NCBI RefSeq assembly: GCF_001941965.1
Contig: NZ_MKZO01000024.1
Coordinates: 1 to 64,000 of the forward strand
Direction: 5' to 3'
Source of the DNA: Pseudomonas putida
GTDB taxonomy: Bacteria; Pseudomonadota; Gammaproteobacteria; Pseudomonadales; Pseudomonadaceae
DNA length: 64,000 nt
Part shown: piece after piece, positions 8,736-15,807 of the stretch
Numbering within the stretch: position 1 is the stretch's first letter
How the letters are laid out: each line of letters starts with the position of its first letter
Position numbers and translations under genes: made by a program
Notes under the pieces: model-generated
What the model was told of the DNA's origin: nothing
What the model saw: the letters and a program-made list of their open reading frames with translations, nothing else
Databases searched by the model: none

Positions 8736-9533
8736 TCAGGGCAACGGATTGCCCCCCGTCACTCCAAACACCTCCCCGGTGATATAGCTCGACTCCTGCG
8801 AAGCCAGCAGCACATACAACGGCGCGCACTCCGCCGGCTGCCCCGGCCGCTTCATCGGTACCTGCTCGCCAAAGTGCGGGATCTTTTCTGAAGGCTGCCC
8901 GCCGCTAGGCTGCAGCACCGTCCAGATCGGTCCCGGCGCCACGGCATTGACCCGGATCCCGCGCTCCACCACCTGCTTGGCCAGCGCCTTGGTGAAGGCC
9001 ACGATCGCCGCCTTGGTGGTCGCATAGTCCAGCAAGGTCGCCGATGGCTGGTACGACTGGATCGAAGCGGTATTGATGATGGTCGCCCCCGCCGGCATCA
9101 ACGGCACCGCCGCCTGGCACAGCCAGAACAACGCATAGACATTGGTCTTCATGGTCGCGTCGAACTGCTCGCTGCTGACCTGCCCCACGTCCTTGCGCGC
9201 CACTTGCTTGCCGGCAACGTTGACCAGGATATCCAGCCCGCCCAGTTGCTCATGGGCCTGGTCCACCAGTTCCTTGCAGAAGCGCTCGTCCTTGAGGTCA
9301 CCAGGAATGGCGACAGCCCGACGCCCCTCGGCCTCGATCAGTTTCACCACCTCCCGTGCGTCAGCCTGCTCGATGGGCAGGTAGTTGAGCGCGATATCTG
9401 CCCCTTCGCGAGCAAAGGCGATGGCCACGGCGCGCCCGATACCCGAGTCGGCACCGGTGATCAGCGCCTTGCGCCCGGCCAGGCGACCGAAGCCCTTGTA
9501 GGTGGTCTCACCATGGTCCGGCTCCGGGTTCAT
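8736..9533 (-). CDS. Short-chain dehydrogenase, YghA/general-stress type; native 5' end frameshifted
   Basis: An SDR of 265 residues as the intact frame reads. It has the NAD(P)-binding [10 protein letters not shown] (27-35), Ser157, Tyr170 and Lys174 (YATTK) and the APGPIW segment, matching the long-N-terminus SDR family that includes E. coli YghA and Bacillus general stress protein 39. Upstream of Met1 the same frame continues with a proline-rich stretch typical of the family ([14 protein letters not shown]) until a TAG at 9606-9608. The usual beginning, MSTKKHDQFSI, is found in another frame from 9640 with a strong GGAGGTG site. So the gene probably ran 9640-8736 and has lost one base near 9608. 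Translation could restart at 9533. Confidence 0.8.
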   Translation of the reverse strand: MNPEPDHGETTYKGFGRLAGRKALITGADSGIGRAVAIAFAREGADIALNYLPIEQADAREVVKLIEAEGRRAVAIPGDLKDERFCKELVDQAHEQLGGLDILVNVAGKQVARKDVGQVSSEQFDATMKTNVYALFWLCQAAVPLMPAGATIINTASIQSYQPSATLLDYATTKAAIVAFTKALAKQVVERGIRVNAVAPGPIWTVLQPSGGQPSEKIPHFGEQVPMKRPGQPAECAPLYVLLASQESSYITGEVFGVTGGNPLP

Positions 9534-9605
9534 GTGCGCATCCAGCCCCGGCGCCGTCTGGCCCTGGGCCGGAAACGGCGGCTGCGGGTACTGGGTCAGC
9601 GGGTT

Positions 9606-9640
9606 CTAATGCTGAACTGGTCGTGTTTTTTCGTCGACAT
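9606..9640 (-). pseudogene. Displaced first codons of the SDR gene (frameshift)
   Basis: The ATG at 9638-9640 follows GTGGAGGTGTTCCG on the minus strand, an excellent ribosome site. It encodes MSTKKHDQFSI, after which the frame goes to RTR and stops. Adding one base (for example C, giving ATT CAG AAC CCG) restores continuity into the SDR frame. The change is either a real deletion or a sequencing error. Confidence 0.7.
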
Positions 9641-9740
9641 CGGAACACCTCCACGGAACGGAAAACTTCAGGCTCGTGGAGGTGAGAGAGGATGCGGTCC
9701 GGGAAGGTTTGTCCGGGACGGGCTCAGGGCCGACAGGCGG

Positions 9741-10661
9741 TCAGTCCGCGGCTTTGCGCCATTCGCGGATCTGGTTGATGGACGCCGTGACACCGCCGCA
9801 GACCACTACCAGCACGCGCTGGTACTGACGCAGTGCTTCGCTCGGGGCGTAGGCCAGGGCCAGGGCGGCACCGCAGGCCGGCTCCACCAGCACGCGATGG
9901 TCGGAGAGAAAACGCTCACAGGCATCCAGCGCCTCGGCGTCGCTGACCACATGGCTGATCACGTTCATCTGCTGGCTGACGCGGAAGGCCTCGTCGCAGA
10001 CGCGTTTGGCCCCAAGCGAGGTGGCCACCGTAGCGATGCTGTCGATGGTGACCAGCTCACCCTCGGCCATCGCCGCCGCCAGCGAGGCTGCTCCCAGGGT
10101 CTCCACGGCGAAAACCGGGAGATCAGACCAGCCATTGCGCTGCAGCCCTTGCGCGACGCCCGACAGCAGGCCGCCGCCGCCGACTGCCACGACCACGGCG
10201 TCGGGCTTGATCCCGGCCGCAGCCACTTCATCCACCAGGCTGGCATGGCCTTGCCATAGCAGCGGATTGTCGAAGGGATGGATGAACGCGTCGTCGGCAC
10301 CTACCAGCGACAGTGCCAGCTCATTGGCCTCCTGCCACACCTTGCCGTGAACGATAACCTCGGCGTTTTCCTGGCGAATCAACTGGCGTGCGCGTTCGGT
10401 GGTGGTTTCCGGAACCACCACAGTGACCGGCAAACCGAGACAGCGCCCGGCATAGGCCACGGCGATACCGGCATTGCCGCCGGAGGACGAGACGAAGCGA
10501 CGCTTGCCCTGTTGGGCGAAGTGCTCACAGGCCAGGCCGACGCCGCGCAGCTTGAACGAACCGCAAGGCTGCAGGGCGTCCATCTTCAGCCAGACGTCCT
10601 GCCCGGTCGCGAGGCTCAGCGGCCGCGACGCCAGCAACGGCGTATCCAGATGCAGGCTCAT
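9741..10661 (-). CDS. PLP-dependent serine/threonine dehydratase-like enzyme
   Basis: A 306-residue fold-type II PLP enzyme. Lys37 in GSFKLRG is the Schiff-base lysine, SSSGGNAG (58-65) binds the substrate carboxylate, and VGGGGLLSG binds the PLP phosphate. The size and lack of an ACT domain match catabolic L-serine/L-threonine dehydratases (ammonia plus 2-oxoacid). The start overlaps the PhzF-like gene by four bases (ATGA), so the two are translationally coupled, with a DauR-like regulator first in the operon. The context suggests degradation of an amino acid, perhaps a D- or modified form; the exact substrate is not evident. Confidence 0.85.
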   Translation of the reverse strand: MSLHLDTPLLASRPLSLATGQDVWLKMDALQPCGSFKLRGVGLACEHFAQQGKRRFVSSSGGNAGIAVAYAGRCLGLPVTVVVPETTTERARQLIRQENAEVIVHGKVWQEANELALSLVGADDAFIHPFDNPLLWQGHASLVDEVAAAGIKPDAVVVAVGGGGLLSGVAQGLQRNGWSDLPVFAVETLGAASLAAAMAEGELVTIDSIATVATSLGAKRVCDEAFRVSQQMNVISHVVSDAEALDACERFLSDHRVLVEPACGAALALAYAPSEALRQYQRVLVVVCGGVTASINQIREWRKAAD

Positions 10662-11455
10662 GCGCGCTCTCCCAGGTACAAGGTGCCGCGCATATACAGC
10701 GCACCTCTGCCGCTGATGATCACCCGGCCATTGCCCGGCAGTTCGCAGTGCAACTGGCCACGCCGCGCGCCACCCTGGCGGGCACTCAGGCGGGTCTTGC
10801 CAAGGCGCCGGGACCAGTAGGTCGCCAGCGAGGTATGCGCCGAACCGGTCACCGGATCTTCATTGACCCCGACCTGCGGCCCGAACCAGCGCGAGACGAA
10901 GTCGAATTCGCCCGTGCCCGGCGCGGTGACGGCGACACCACGCACGTCGTAGCGGCTCAGGGCCGCGAAGTCCGGTTGCAGGCCTTCGATCACGGCGGCG
11001 CTTTCCACCACGGCGATGTAGTCGTCACTGCGCAGCAGTTCGAGAATCTCGCAACCCAAGGCTTCGGCCAATCCCTCCGGCATTGGCGCCGGTTGCGGAT
11101 GCTTAAGCGGGAAGTCCAGCGCCAGGCGCTCGCCGTCGCGGCTCACCCGCAATTCACCGCTGCGGGTGAAGAAGCGCAAGGTCTCATCGGTCGCGCCCAG
11201 TTCGTTGAACAGCACCCAGGCCGAGGCCAGCGTGGCATGCCCGCACAGGTCCACTTCCATGCCCGGGGTGAACCAGCGCAGCCGGTAGCCCTCGCCTTCT
11301 GCCACGAAGTAGGCGGTTTCCGACAGGTTGTTCTCTTCGGCGATGCGTTGCAGGGTCGCGTCGTCCAGCCAGCTGTCCAGCGGGCACACGGCGGCCGGAT
11401 TGCCGCCAAAGATGACGTCGCTGAAGGCATCGACCTGATAGATCGGAAGTTGCAT
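10658..11455 (-). CDS. PhzF-family isomerase/epimerase
   Basis: A 265-residue PhzF-like protein of diaminopimelate-epimerase fold. The signature FGGNPAAVC is near residue 17, the likely catalytic acid is Glu46 in NLSETAYF, and the second half contains GVNEDPVTGSAH. PhzF proteins isomerise small acids; no other phenazine genes are present, so phenazine synthesis is not implied. It is the middle gene of a three-gene minus-strand operon, 9 bases after the regulator and overlapping the dehydratase by 4 bases. A role in converting an amino acid before deamination is inferred. Confidence 0.85.
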   Translation of the reverse strand: MQLPIYQVDAFSDVIFGGNPAAVCPLDSWLDDATLQRIAEENNLSETAYFVAEGEGYRLRWFTPGMEVDLCGHATLASAWVLFNELGATDETLRFFTRSGELRVSRDGERLALDFPLKHPQPAPMPEGLAEALGCEILELLRSDDYIAVVESAAVIEGLQPDFAALSRYDVRGVAVTAPGTGEFDFVSRWFGPQVGVNEDPVTGSAHTSLATYWSRRLGKTRLSARQGGARRGQLHCELPGNGRVIISGRGALYMRGTLYLGERA

Positions 11456-11464
11456 GGGGATTCC

Positions 11465-12136
11465 TCAACCGTTGCGGATTTCTTCGAGATAGTTGTAGAC
11501 CGTGTAGCGGCTCACTCCGAGGGCGGCGGCGGCCTTCTCCACCGCGCCCTTGACGATGAACAGGCCGCCGTCGTGCATCTGCCGTACCGCTTCGAGCTTC
11601 TGCGCCTTGCCGAAGCGCACGCCCTGGGCGCGGGCGTCCTGCAGGGCGCCGTCGATGATGCGGGTCATGAGCTGTTCCAGGTCCGGGGTGGGTTCCGGGG
11701 CGGGGGCCGGGGCTTCGGAGGTGGCCAGCAATTGTTCGAGACAGGCCTGGGCGGCAGCGATGCCACTCAGGTCGGTATTGACGCAAAGACTGGCGAAAGG
11801 CTCGCCGGCCGCATCGCGGAACACGGCGGTGGCGCTGCGGAAGGTTTTGCCGTCGTGGCCCTGGGTCGGGTAGTTGCCAATCACTACCGGGGTCTGGCTG
11901 CCCTTCTCCAGCGCAGCGTGGAGCACAGCGTCGAAGCCACGGTCATGCCGCGGGCCGGCGAGGATCGGGCTGCCGACCTGGCGGCCGCTGATATGGCCAT
12001 TGACGATCGCCAACACCGAGTGCTCGGGCCGGGTCAGGTCGTGCAAGACCACTTCGGTGTTGCGGCCGAGGACGGTACCGAGCATGCGCACGGTGGCCTG
12101 GAGGACGTCGAGGACGAGCTGGCGTTCGGGGGGCAT
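11465..12136 (-). CDS. YheO/DauR-like transcriptional regulator
   Basis: A 223-residue regulator with an N-terminal PAS-like YheO domain (LGRNTEVVLHDLTRPEHSVL; GHISGRQVGSP) and a C-terminal helix-turn-helix (AAAALGVSRYTVYNYLEEI, near the last 25 residues). DauR of Pseudomonas controls D-arginine catabolism; this protein has the same architecture. It leads an operon with a PhzF-like isomerase and a dehydratase, so it probably senses their substrate or product. A perfect 14-bp palindrome 45 bases upstream of the start is a candidate operator. Confidence 0.85.
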   Translation of the reverse strand: MPPERQLVLDVLQATVRMLGTVLGRNTEVVLHDLTRPEHSVLAIVNGHISGRQVGSPILAGPRHDRGFDAVLHAALEKGSQTPVVIGNYPTQGHDGKTFRSATAVFRDAAGEPFASLCVNTDLSGIAAAQACLEQLLATSEAPAPAPEPTPDLEQLMTRIIDGALQDARAQGVRFGKAQKLEAVRQMHDGGLFIVKGAVEKAAAALGVSRYTVYNYLEEIRNG

Positions 12137-12180
12137 GGGGGCTGTCCGTCAGAATCGGACAGGAAAAATATCAACATAAA

Positions 12181-12194
12181 GTTGAATATTCAAC
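12181..12194. promoter_or_regulatory. Palindrome GTTGAATATTCAAC, candidate operator of the DauR-like regulator
   Basis: A perfect 14-bp palindrome in the AT-rich leader of the operon. CAAC at 12172-12175 adds a further half-site. The position suits autoregulation. Confidence 0.45.
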
Positions 12195-12228
12195 AGAAAG
12201 CCAGATTTCTTGTTGTTCTCTGGTCAGT

Positions 12229-12305
12229 CATCGCTGGCAAGCCAGCTCCCACAGGGTTCGCGGCGCTGCACAATCCTGTGGGAGCTGGCTTGCCAGCGAT
12301 GAGGC
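12229..12305. repeat. REP doublet
   Basis: Facing REP units at 12229-12255 and 12276-12305 around a 20-base loop, between the DauR-like operon promoter and the 3' end of the flavin reductase gene. Confidence 0.9.
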
Positions 12306-12307
12306 CC

Positions 12308-12886
12308 TCAAGGCTGCTCTACATCCAGCGCCTCACCAATGGCATAGAAATGCCCACCCGCCACATAGTGCAAGCTGCGCAACGCCGGATCGGCCTTTTC
12401 GAACACCCAGTGCCCCTCCTCGAACACGCGCTCGTCCGCCCAGGCAGCCACCACCTCGGCAATGAACAGGTCATAGGTGTTCTGGTTATGCGGCTCGTCG
12501 ATCACCCGGCACATCAGCCAGGCCGAGCAGCCTGCCACCAGCGGCGCAGGATAGCCCTCGACTCGGAACAGCTCGACGCCAGCCCGGGCCAGCTTGTCCG
12601 GCGCTTCCGCCAGGCTGTGGCTGCCAACCTGGTGAGTCAGTTGCAATTGCCCGGCATTGGGCACCTGCAGCACCATCCAGCCGCTGTTTTCCACCAGCGC
12701 GCGGGTGCGGGTGATCTTGTCGATGACCACCGTGACCTTGGGCGGGTCGAAATCCAGGGCGCAGGCCCAGGCGGCAGCCATGACGTTGTCGACGCCGGCG
12801 TGGCTGGCGGAGACCAGCACGGTCGGGCCATGGTTGAGCAGGCGGTAGGCTTTTTTCAGGTCGACAGGCTTGAAGTGGGGAGACAT
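12308..12886 (-). CDS. Flavin reductase family protein
   Basis: A 192-residue FMN-binding split-barrel protein of the flavin reductase/DIM6 family: GPTVLVSASHAGVDNVMAAAW near the N-terminus, KVTVVIDKITRTRALVENSG in the middle, then GCSAWLMCRV. Members bind FMN and reduce it with NAD(P)H or act as flavoprotein oxidoreductases. The start is placed at 12886 because CCCGAGGTAACC precedes that ATG; a start 17 codons further up adds residues that do not look like the family. It is a single gene with a REP element downstream. The physiological partner is not visible. Confidence 0.85.
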   Translation of the reverse strand: MSPHFKPVDLKKAYRLLNHGPTVLVSASHAGVDNVMAAAWACALDFDPPKVTVVIDKITRTRALVENSGWMVLQVPNAGQLQLTHQVGSHSLAEAPDKLARAGVELFRVEGYPAPLVAGCSAWLMCRVIDEPHNQNTYDLFIAEVVAAWADERVFEEGHWVFEKADPALRSLHYVAGGHFYAIGEALDVEQP

Positions 12887-12981
12887 GGTTACCTCGGGAG
12901 TAATGGGGCTGCAAACGCGGCCCCAATACTGACTCACCCGCGGTAGAGAATCACCCGGTCATTGACCGGCCCCGGCGGACG

Positions 12982-13923
12982 CTACTTCTCCGCTTCGATC
13001 ACCTGGTTCAGCACTTTCCCGTCGATGGTCAGCGACGCGGTGTTGAACATGTTCTCGACATAGGCCTTGGCCGCCTGCTCCTGGCGCTGGGCGCGCAGGG
13101 CATCACGCAGTTGCCCGCGCATTTCGTCGAAGGTCGCCACCCGCGCCGGCAGCAGCTCGGTCAGCTTGATGATGTGCAGCCCCAGCGAGCTTTGCAGCGG
13201 CTCGCTGACGTTACCCACCTTCATCTTCGCCACGGTGCCGCGCACCTCCGGCAACAGCTGGTTCAGCGGTTGCAGGCCAGTGTCGCCACCGCGGTTGTTG
13301 CTACCGGCGTCCTGCGAGTAGGAACGCGCCAGTTCGGCGAAGTCCGCATCGCTGGCCTGGGCGCGCTTGGCCAGGCTTTGCGCCTGCTTGCGCACCGACT
13401 CCAGGGCACCCTCATCCGGCACGGCGAGGAAGATCTGGCTGACCCGATACAGCGCCGGCACCTGGAAGCCTGCCTTGCCGTTCTCGTAGGCCTGTTTCAG
13501 CTCGTCGTCGCTGGGAAAGTCCTTGGGCACTTCGGTCACGCTGTTCAGGTAGCTGCGCAACACGATCTGCTCGGTGGCCGCGCGGGTCTGGGCTTCCACG
13601 TCGGGACGCTTGGACCAGCCCTTGGCCTCGGCCTGCTGGTACAGGGCCTTTTCCGCAAGACGGGCACGGATCCAGGTTTCCAGGGCCGAACGGTCGTTAC
13701 GCAGTTGCTGGCGCGCCTGCACCGGCAGTTGCGCGAACAGCGCCTTGAGCTCGTCGGCATCGACCTTTTGTTCACCGAGGCTGGCCAGGGCGGTACCGCT
13801 GGCCGTGGCTTCCGGCACAGCACGGCTGGCCGCGACCGGGTCGGCACCCGGACGCAGGGCCAGCCCTACCGCCACCGCAAGGATGGCCAGCGCACCCGCG
13901 CCGGCCCACAGTTTGCGACTCAC
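12982..13923 (-). CDS. Membrane-anchored or periplasmic PpiC-type peptidyl-prolyl isomerase
   Basis: A 313-residue SurA/PpiC-like protein. An N-terminal hydrophobic segment (LWAGAGALAILAVAVGLAL) acts as signal or anchor. A helical chaperone region (about 60-150) follows, then a parvulin domain (about 160-275: YRVSQIFLAV, FAELARSYSQDAGSNNRGGD, GLHIIKL) and a C-terminal helix. It should help fold exported proteins. The start overlaps the YbjN-like gene by 4 bases. The closest description I can give is an EpsD-like rotamase; a link to the fimbrial genes further along the same strand is only positional. Confidence 0.85.
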   Translation of the reverse strand: MSRKLWAGAGALAILAVAVGLALRPGADPVAASRAVPEATASGTALASLGEQKVDADELKALFAQLPVQARQQLRNDRSALETWIRARLAEKALYQQAEAKGWSKRPDVEAQTRAATEQIVLRSYLNSVTEVPKDFPSDDELKQAYENGKAGFQVPALYRVSQIFLAVPDEGALESVRKQAQSLAKRAQASDADFAELARSYSQDAGSNNRGGDTGLQPLNQLLPEVRGTVAKMKVGNVSEPLQSSLGLHIIKLTELLPARVATFDEMRGQLRDALRAQRQEQAAKAYVENMFNTASLTIDGKVLNQVIEAEK

Positions 13924-14381
13924 GAGGCGTTGGCCTCTGCGGCAGCTTGTGCGGCAGCGAGGTTACGGCTGAAGTCGCGCAGGTAGATGACGAACTCCTG
14001 CAGCACGCGATCCCACAGGACCAGCGAGCCCAGCAGGTTTTTCGGGCTGACGCCGTCGGCGACCACGACGTCCTGTTCCAGCACCAGGAATTCGCCCTGG
14101 GACGACAGGCGCGCGAAGCGACGGGAGATGTTCCACTGGTTGACCAGGTTTTCCGGGATCTCGCCCTGGACACGCAGGGCGCAGCTGTAGGTGAAGTCGA
14201 GGAACTCGCCCTGCTCCCTGGCGTGGTTACCGAAGCGTACGGAGTAACCGATGCCCTGGCTGGCGGTCTGCAACTGAACGACCTGGTTCTGCTCGATGCG
14301 GTTGACGCGGCAACCGGCGTCCTGCAGCAGAGTGGTCATGGAATCGGCGGTTACGACTTCGATCAGGGTGGCTTCAGTCAT
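13920..14381 (-). CDS. YbjN-domain protein
   Basis: A 153-residue protein with one YbjN domain (type III chaperone-like fold): TLLQDAGCRVNRIEQN, GYSVRFGNHA, FLDFTYSCALR, LVNQWNISRRFARLS. No signal peptide. YbjN proteins in enterobacteria affect motility and surface structures through an undefined mechanism. The ATG at 14381 has AAGGAAG eight bases upstream. It is coupled by an ATGA overlap to the PpiC-type isomerase gene, which suggests a shared role in handling client proteins. Confidence 0.85.
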   Translation of the reverse strand: MTEATLIEVVTADSMTTLLQDAGCRVNRIEQNQVVQLQTASQGIGYSVRFGNHAREQGEFLDFTYSCALRVQGEIPENLVNQWNISRRFARLSSQGEFLVLEQDVVVADGVSPKNLLGSLVLWDRVLQEFVIYLRDFSRNLAAAQAAAEANAS

Positions 14382-14496
14382 GAATCTACTTCCTTGTGCA
14401 GTTAATAGTTTGAAGTACAAGGCAAAATTTGTAGCACATTGATAGTAGCCGGTATAGCGCGTACGCAAACCTTCTTCGCAACGATCGGGCTACCGT

Positions 14497-15699
14497 TCAT
14501 CCGTTCCGTGCGCCACTGCCGAGGCGCCTGAGCAGTTCTTCCGCGCTCAGCAGCGGCGCGAAATACCGCCCCTGGCCCAGGGTGCAGCCCATGTCCATCA
14601 GCAGCAAATGCTGCTCGGGGCTTTCCACACCGGTCACGGTGATTCCGAGACCCAGGCTGCGGGCGATGCCCAGGCAGCCACGCAAGACCGCACGATGGCG
14701 TGGCTGCTGCTCCAGTTCGTGCATGAACCGCGCGCTGGTGCGCACCTCGTTGAACGGCAACTGGCACAGGCGCTGCAGCGAGCCGGCGTGGGAGCCGAAT
14801 TCGCCGAGAGCCAGGGCGCAACCCAGTAGGCGCAGGCGAACCAGGCTTTCCAGGTGAATGACCGTGGGTTGCCCCGGCTCGGCGAAGCTCAGCTCGAAGG
14901 CGACGCCCTGCCCCATCGAGCGCTGGAACTGCATCAGCGACTTGATCCGCCGGGTCAGGCCGCGGCGGCCCAGTTGCTCCAGATGCAGGGCAAAGGACAT
15001 GCGCAGCATCTGGCCGCTGGAGAACAGCTCGCGCTGCAGTTCAAGGCCCTGTTCGAGCAGCGTCAGCAGCAGGTCGTCGAGCAGAGCGGTGTTCTCCAGC
15101 ACCGGCATGAAGCGGTTCTGCTCGAGCGGGCCAAGGTGCGGATGGTGCCAGCGGGCAAGCACATCGACACCGCGGACTTCGCCATTGCCCAGGTCGCAGC
15201 GCGGCAGATAACAGGCAACGAATTCGTTGCAGGCCAGCCCGCGGCGGATATCCGCTGCGCTGACCCCGCCGGCCGGGGCCGGCGCCGGCAGCGCCAGGAC
15301 CACCGGCTGGCGGCTGCCTTCAAGGGCCAGGCGCATGCTGTCCAGGTGCAGCGGCTTGCCGACATCGCCCAGGAACGCGATCCCCAGCCCGTTGACCCAT
15401 TGCGCCATCGCCCGGCGCACTTCCGCATGCAGGCCGCTGCTGACGATCACCCCGCCGATCAGTGCCGCCCGCGCGGCACGATGAATGAATTCGAGTCCGT
15501 CCATACCTTCCATGCGCACGTCGCATACCACTACATCGACCCGGCCGATACGGTCGAGCAAGGCCAGCGCCCCGGTGCCGTCACAGGCTTCGAATACCTC
15601 GCGACAGCCCAACTGGCCGAGGATCTTCACTGCAATCGCACGCTGGAACGACTGGTTTTCGAGAATCAATACACGCAAAAACTTGGCAGGCACATCCAC
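14497..15699 (-). CDS. REC-EAL response regulator (RocR-like) with degenerate EAL domain
   Basis: A 400-residue protein with a receiver (about 9-125; phospho-Asp60 in VVCDVRM, Lys115 in VGKPL) and an EAL domain (about 148-390). The architecture is that of RocR/PvrR, c-di-GMP phosphodiesterases tied to fimbrial regulation in P. aeruginosa. The EAL catalytic set is lost: the signature EAL is DVL (179-181), ELTE is ELSF, the DDFG loop reads GEFG, the catalytic Lys position is Arg, and the EGVE Glu is Thr. Only the late GQG motif looks normal. I infer no phosphodiesterase activity. It probably acts as a phosphorylation-dependent binding partner or sink for the upstream BvgS-like kinase. GTG start at 15699. 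Confidence 0.85.
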   Translation of the reverse strand: MDVPAKFLRVLILENQSFQRAIAVKILGQLGCREVFEACDGTGALALLDRIGRVDVVVCDVRMEGMDGLEFIHRAARAALIGGVIVSSGLHAEVRRAMAQWVNGLGIAFLGDVGKPLHLDSMRLALEGSRQPVVLALPAPAPAGGVSAADIRRGLACNEFVACYLPRCDLGNGEVRGVDVLARWHHPHLGPLEQNRFMPVLENTALLDDLLLTLLEQGLELQRELFSSGQMLRMSFALHLEQLGRRGLTRRIKSLMQFQRSMGQGVAFELSFAEPGQPTVIHLESLVRLRLLGCALALGEFGSHAGSLQRLCQLPFNEVRTSARFMHELEQQPRHRAVLRGCLGIARSLGLGITVTGVESPEQHLLLMDMGCTLGQGRYFAPLLSAEELLRRLGSGARNG

Positions 15700-15807
15700 T
15701 TCCCTCGCAAAGGTCGAAACGTCATGGTGCTACCGCTTCGCTGCGGATAAATCAGGAGACTTCCCAGCCAGCGACGGAATTCTCCGACGGCTACCAGCGG
15801 TACTGGC

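Noticed and set aside
10658..11455. Phenazine biosynthesis suggested by the PhzF-like gene.
   Set aside because: No phzA-G genes are present; PhzF-like isomerases are common outside phenazine pathways, and the neighbours indicate amino-acid catabolism.
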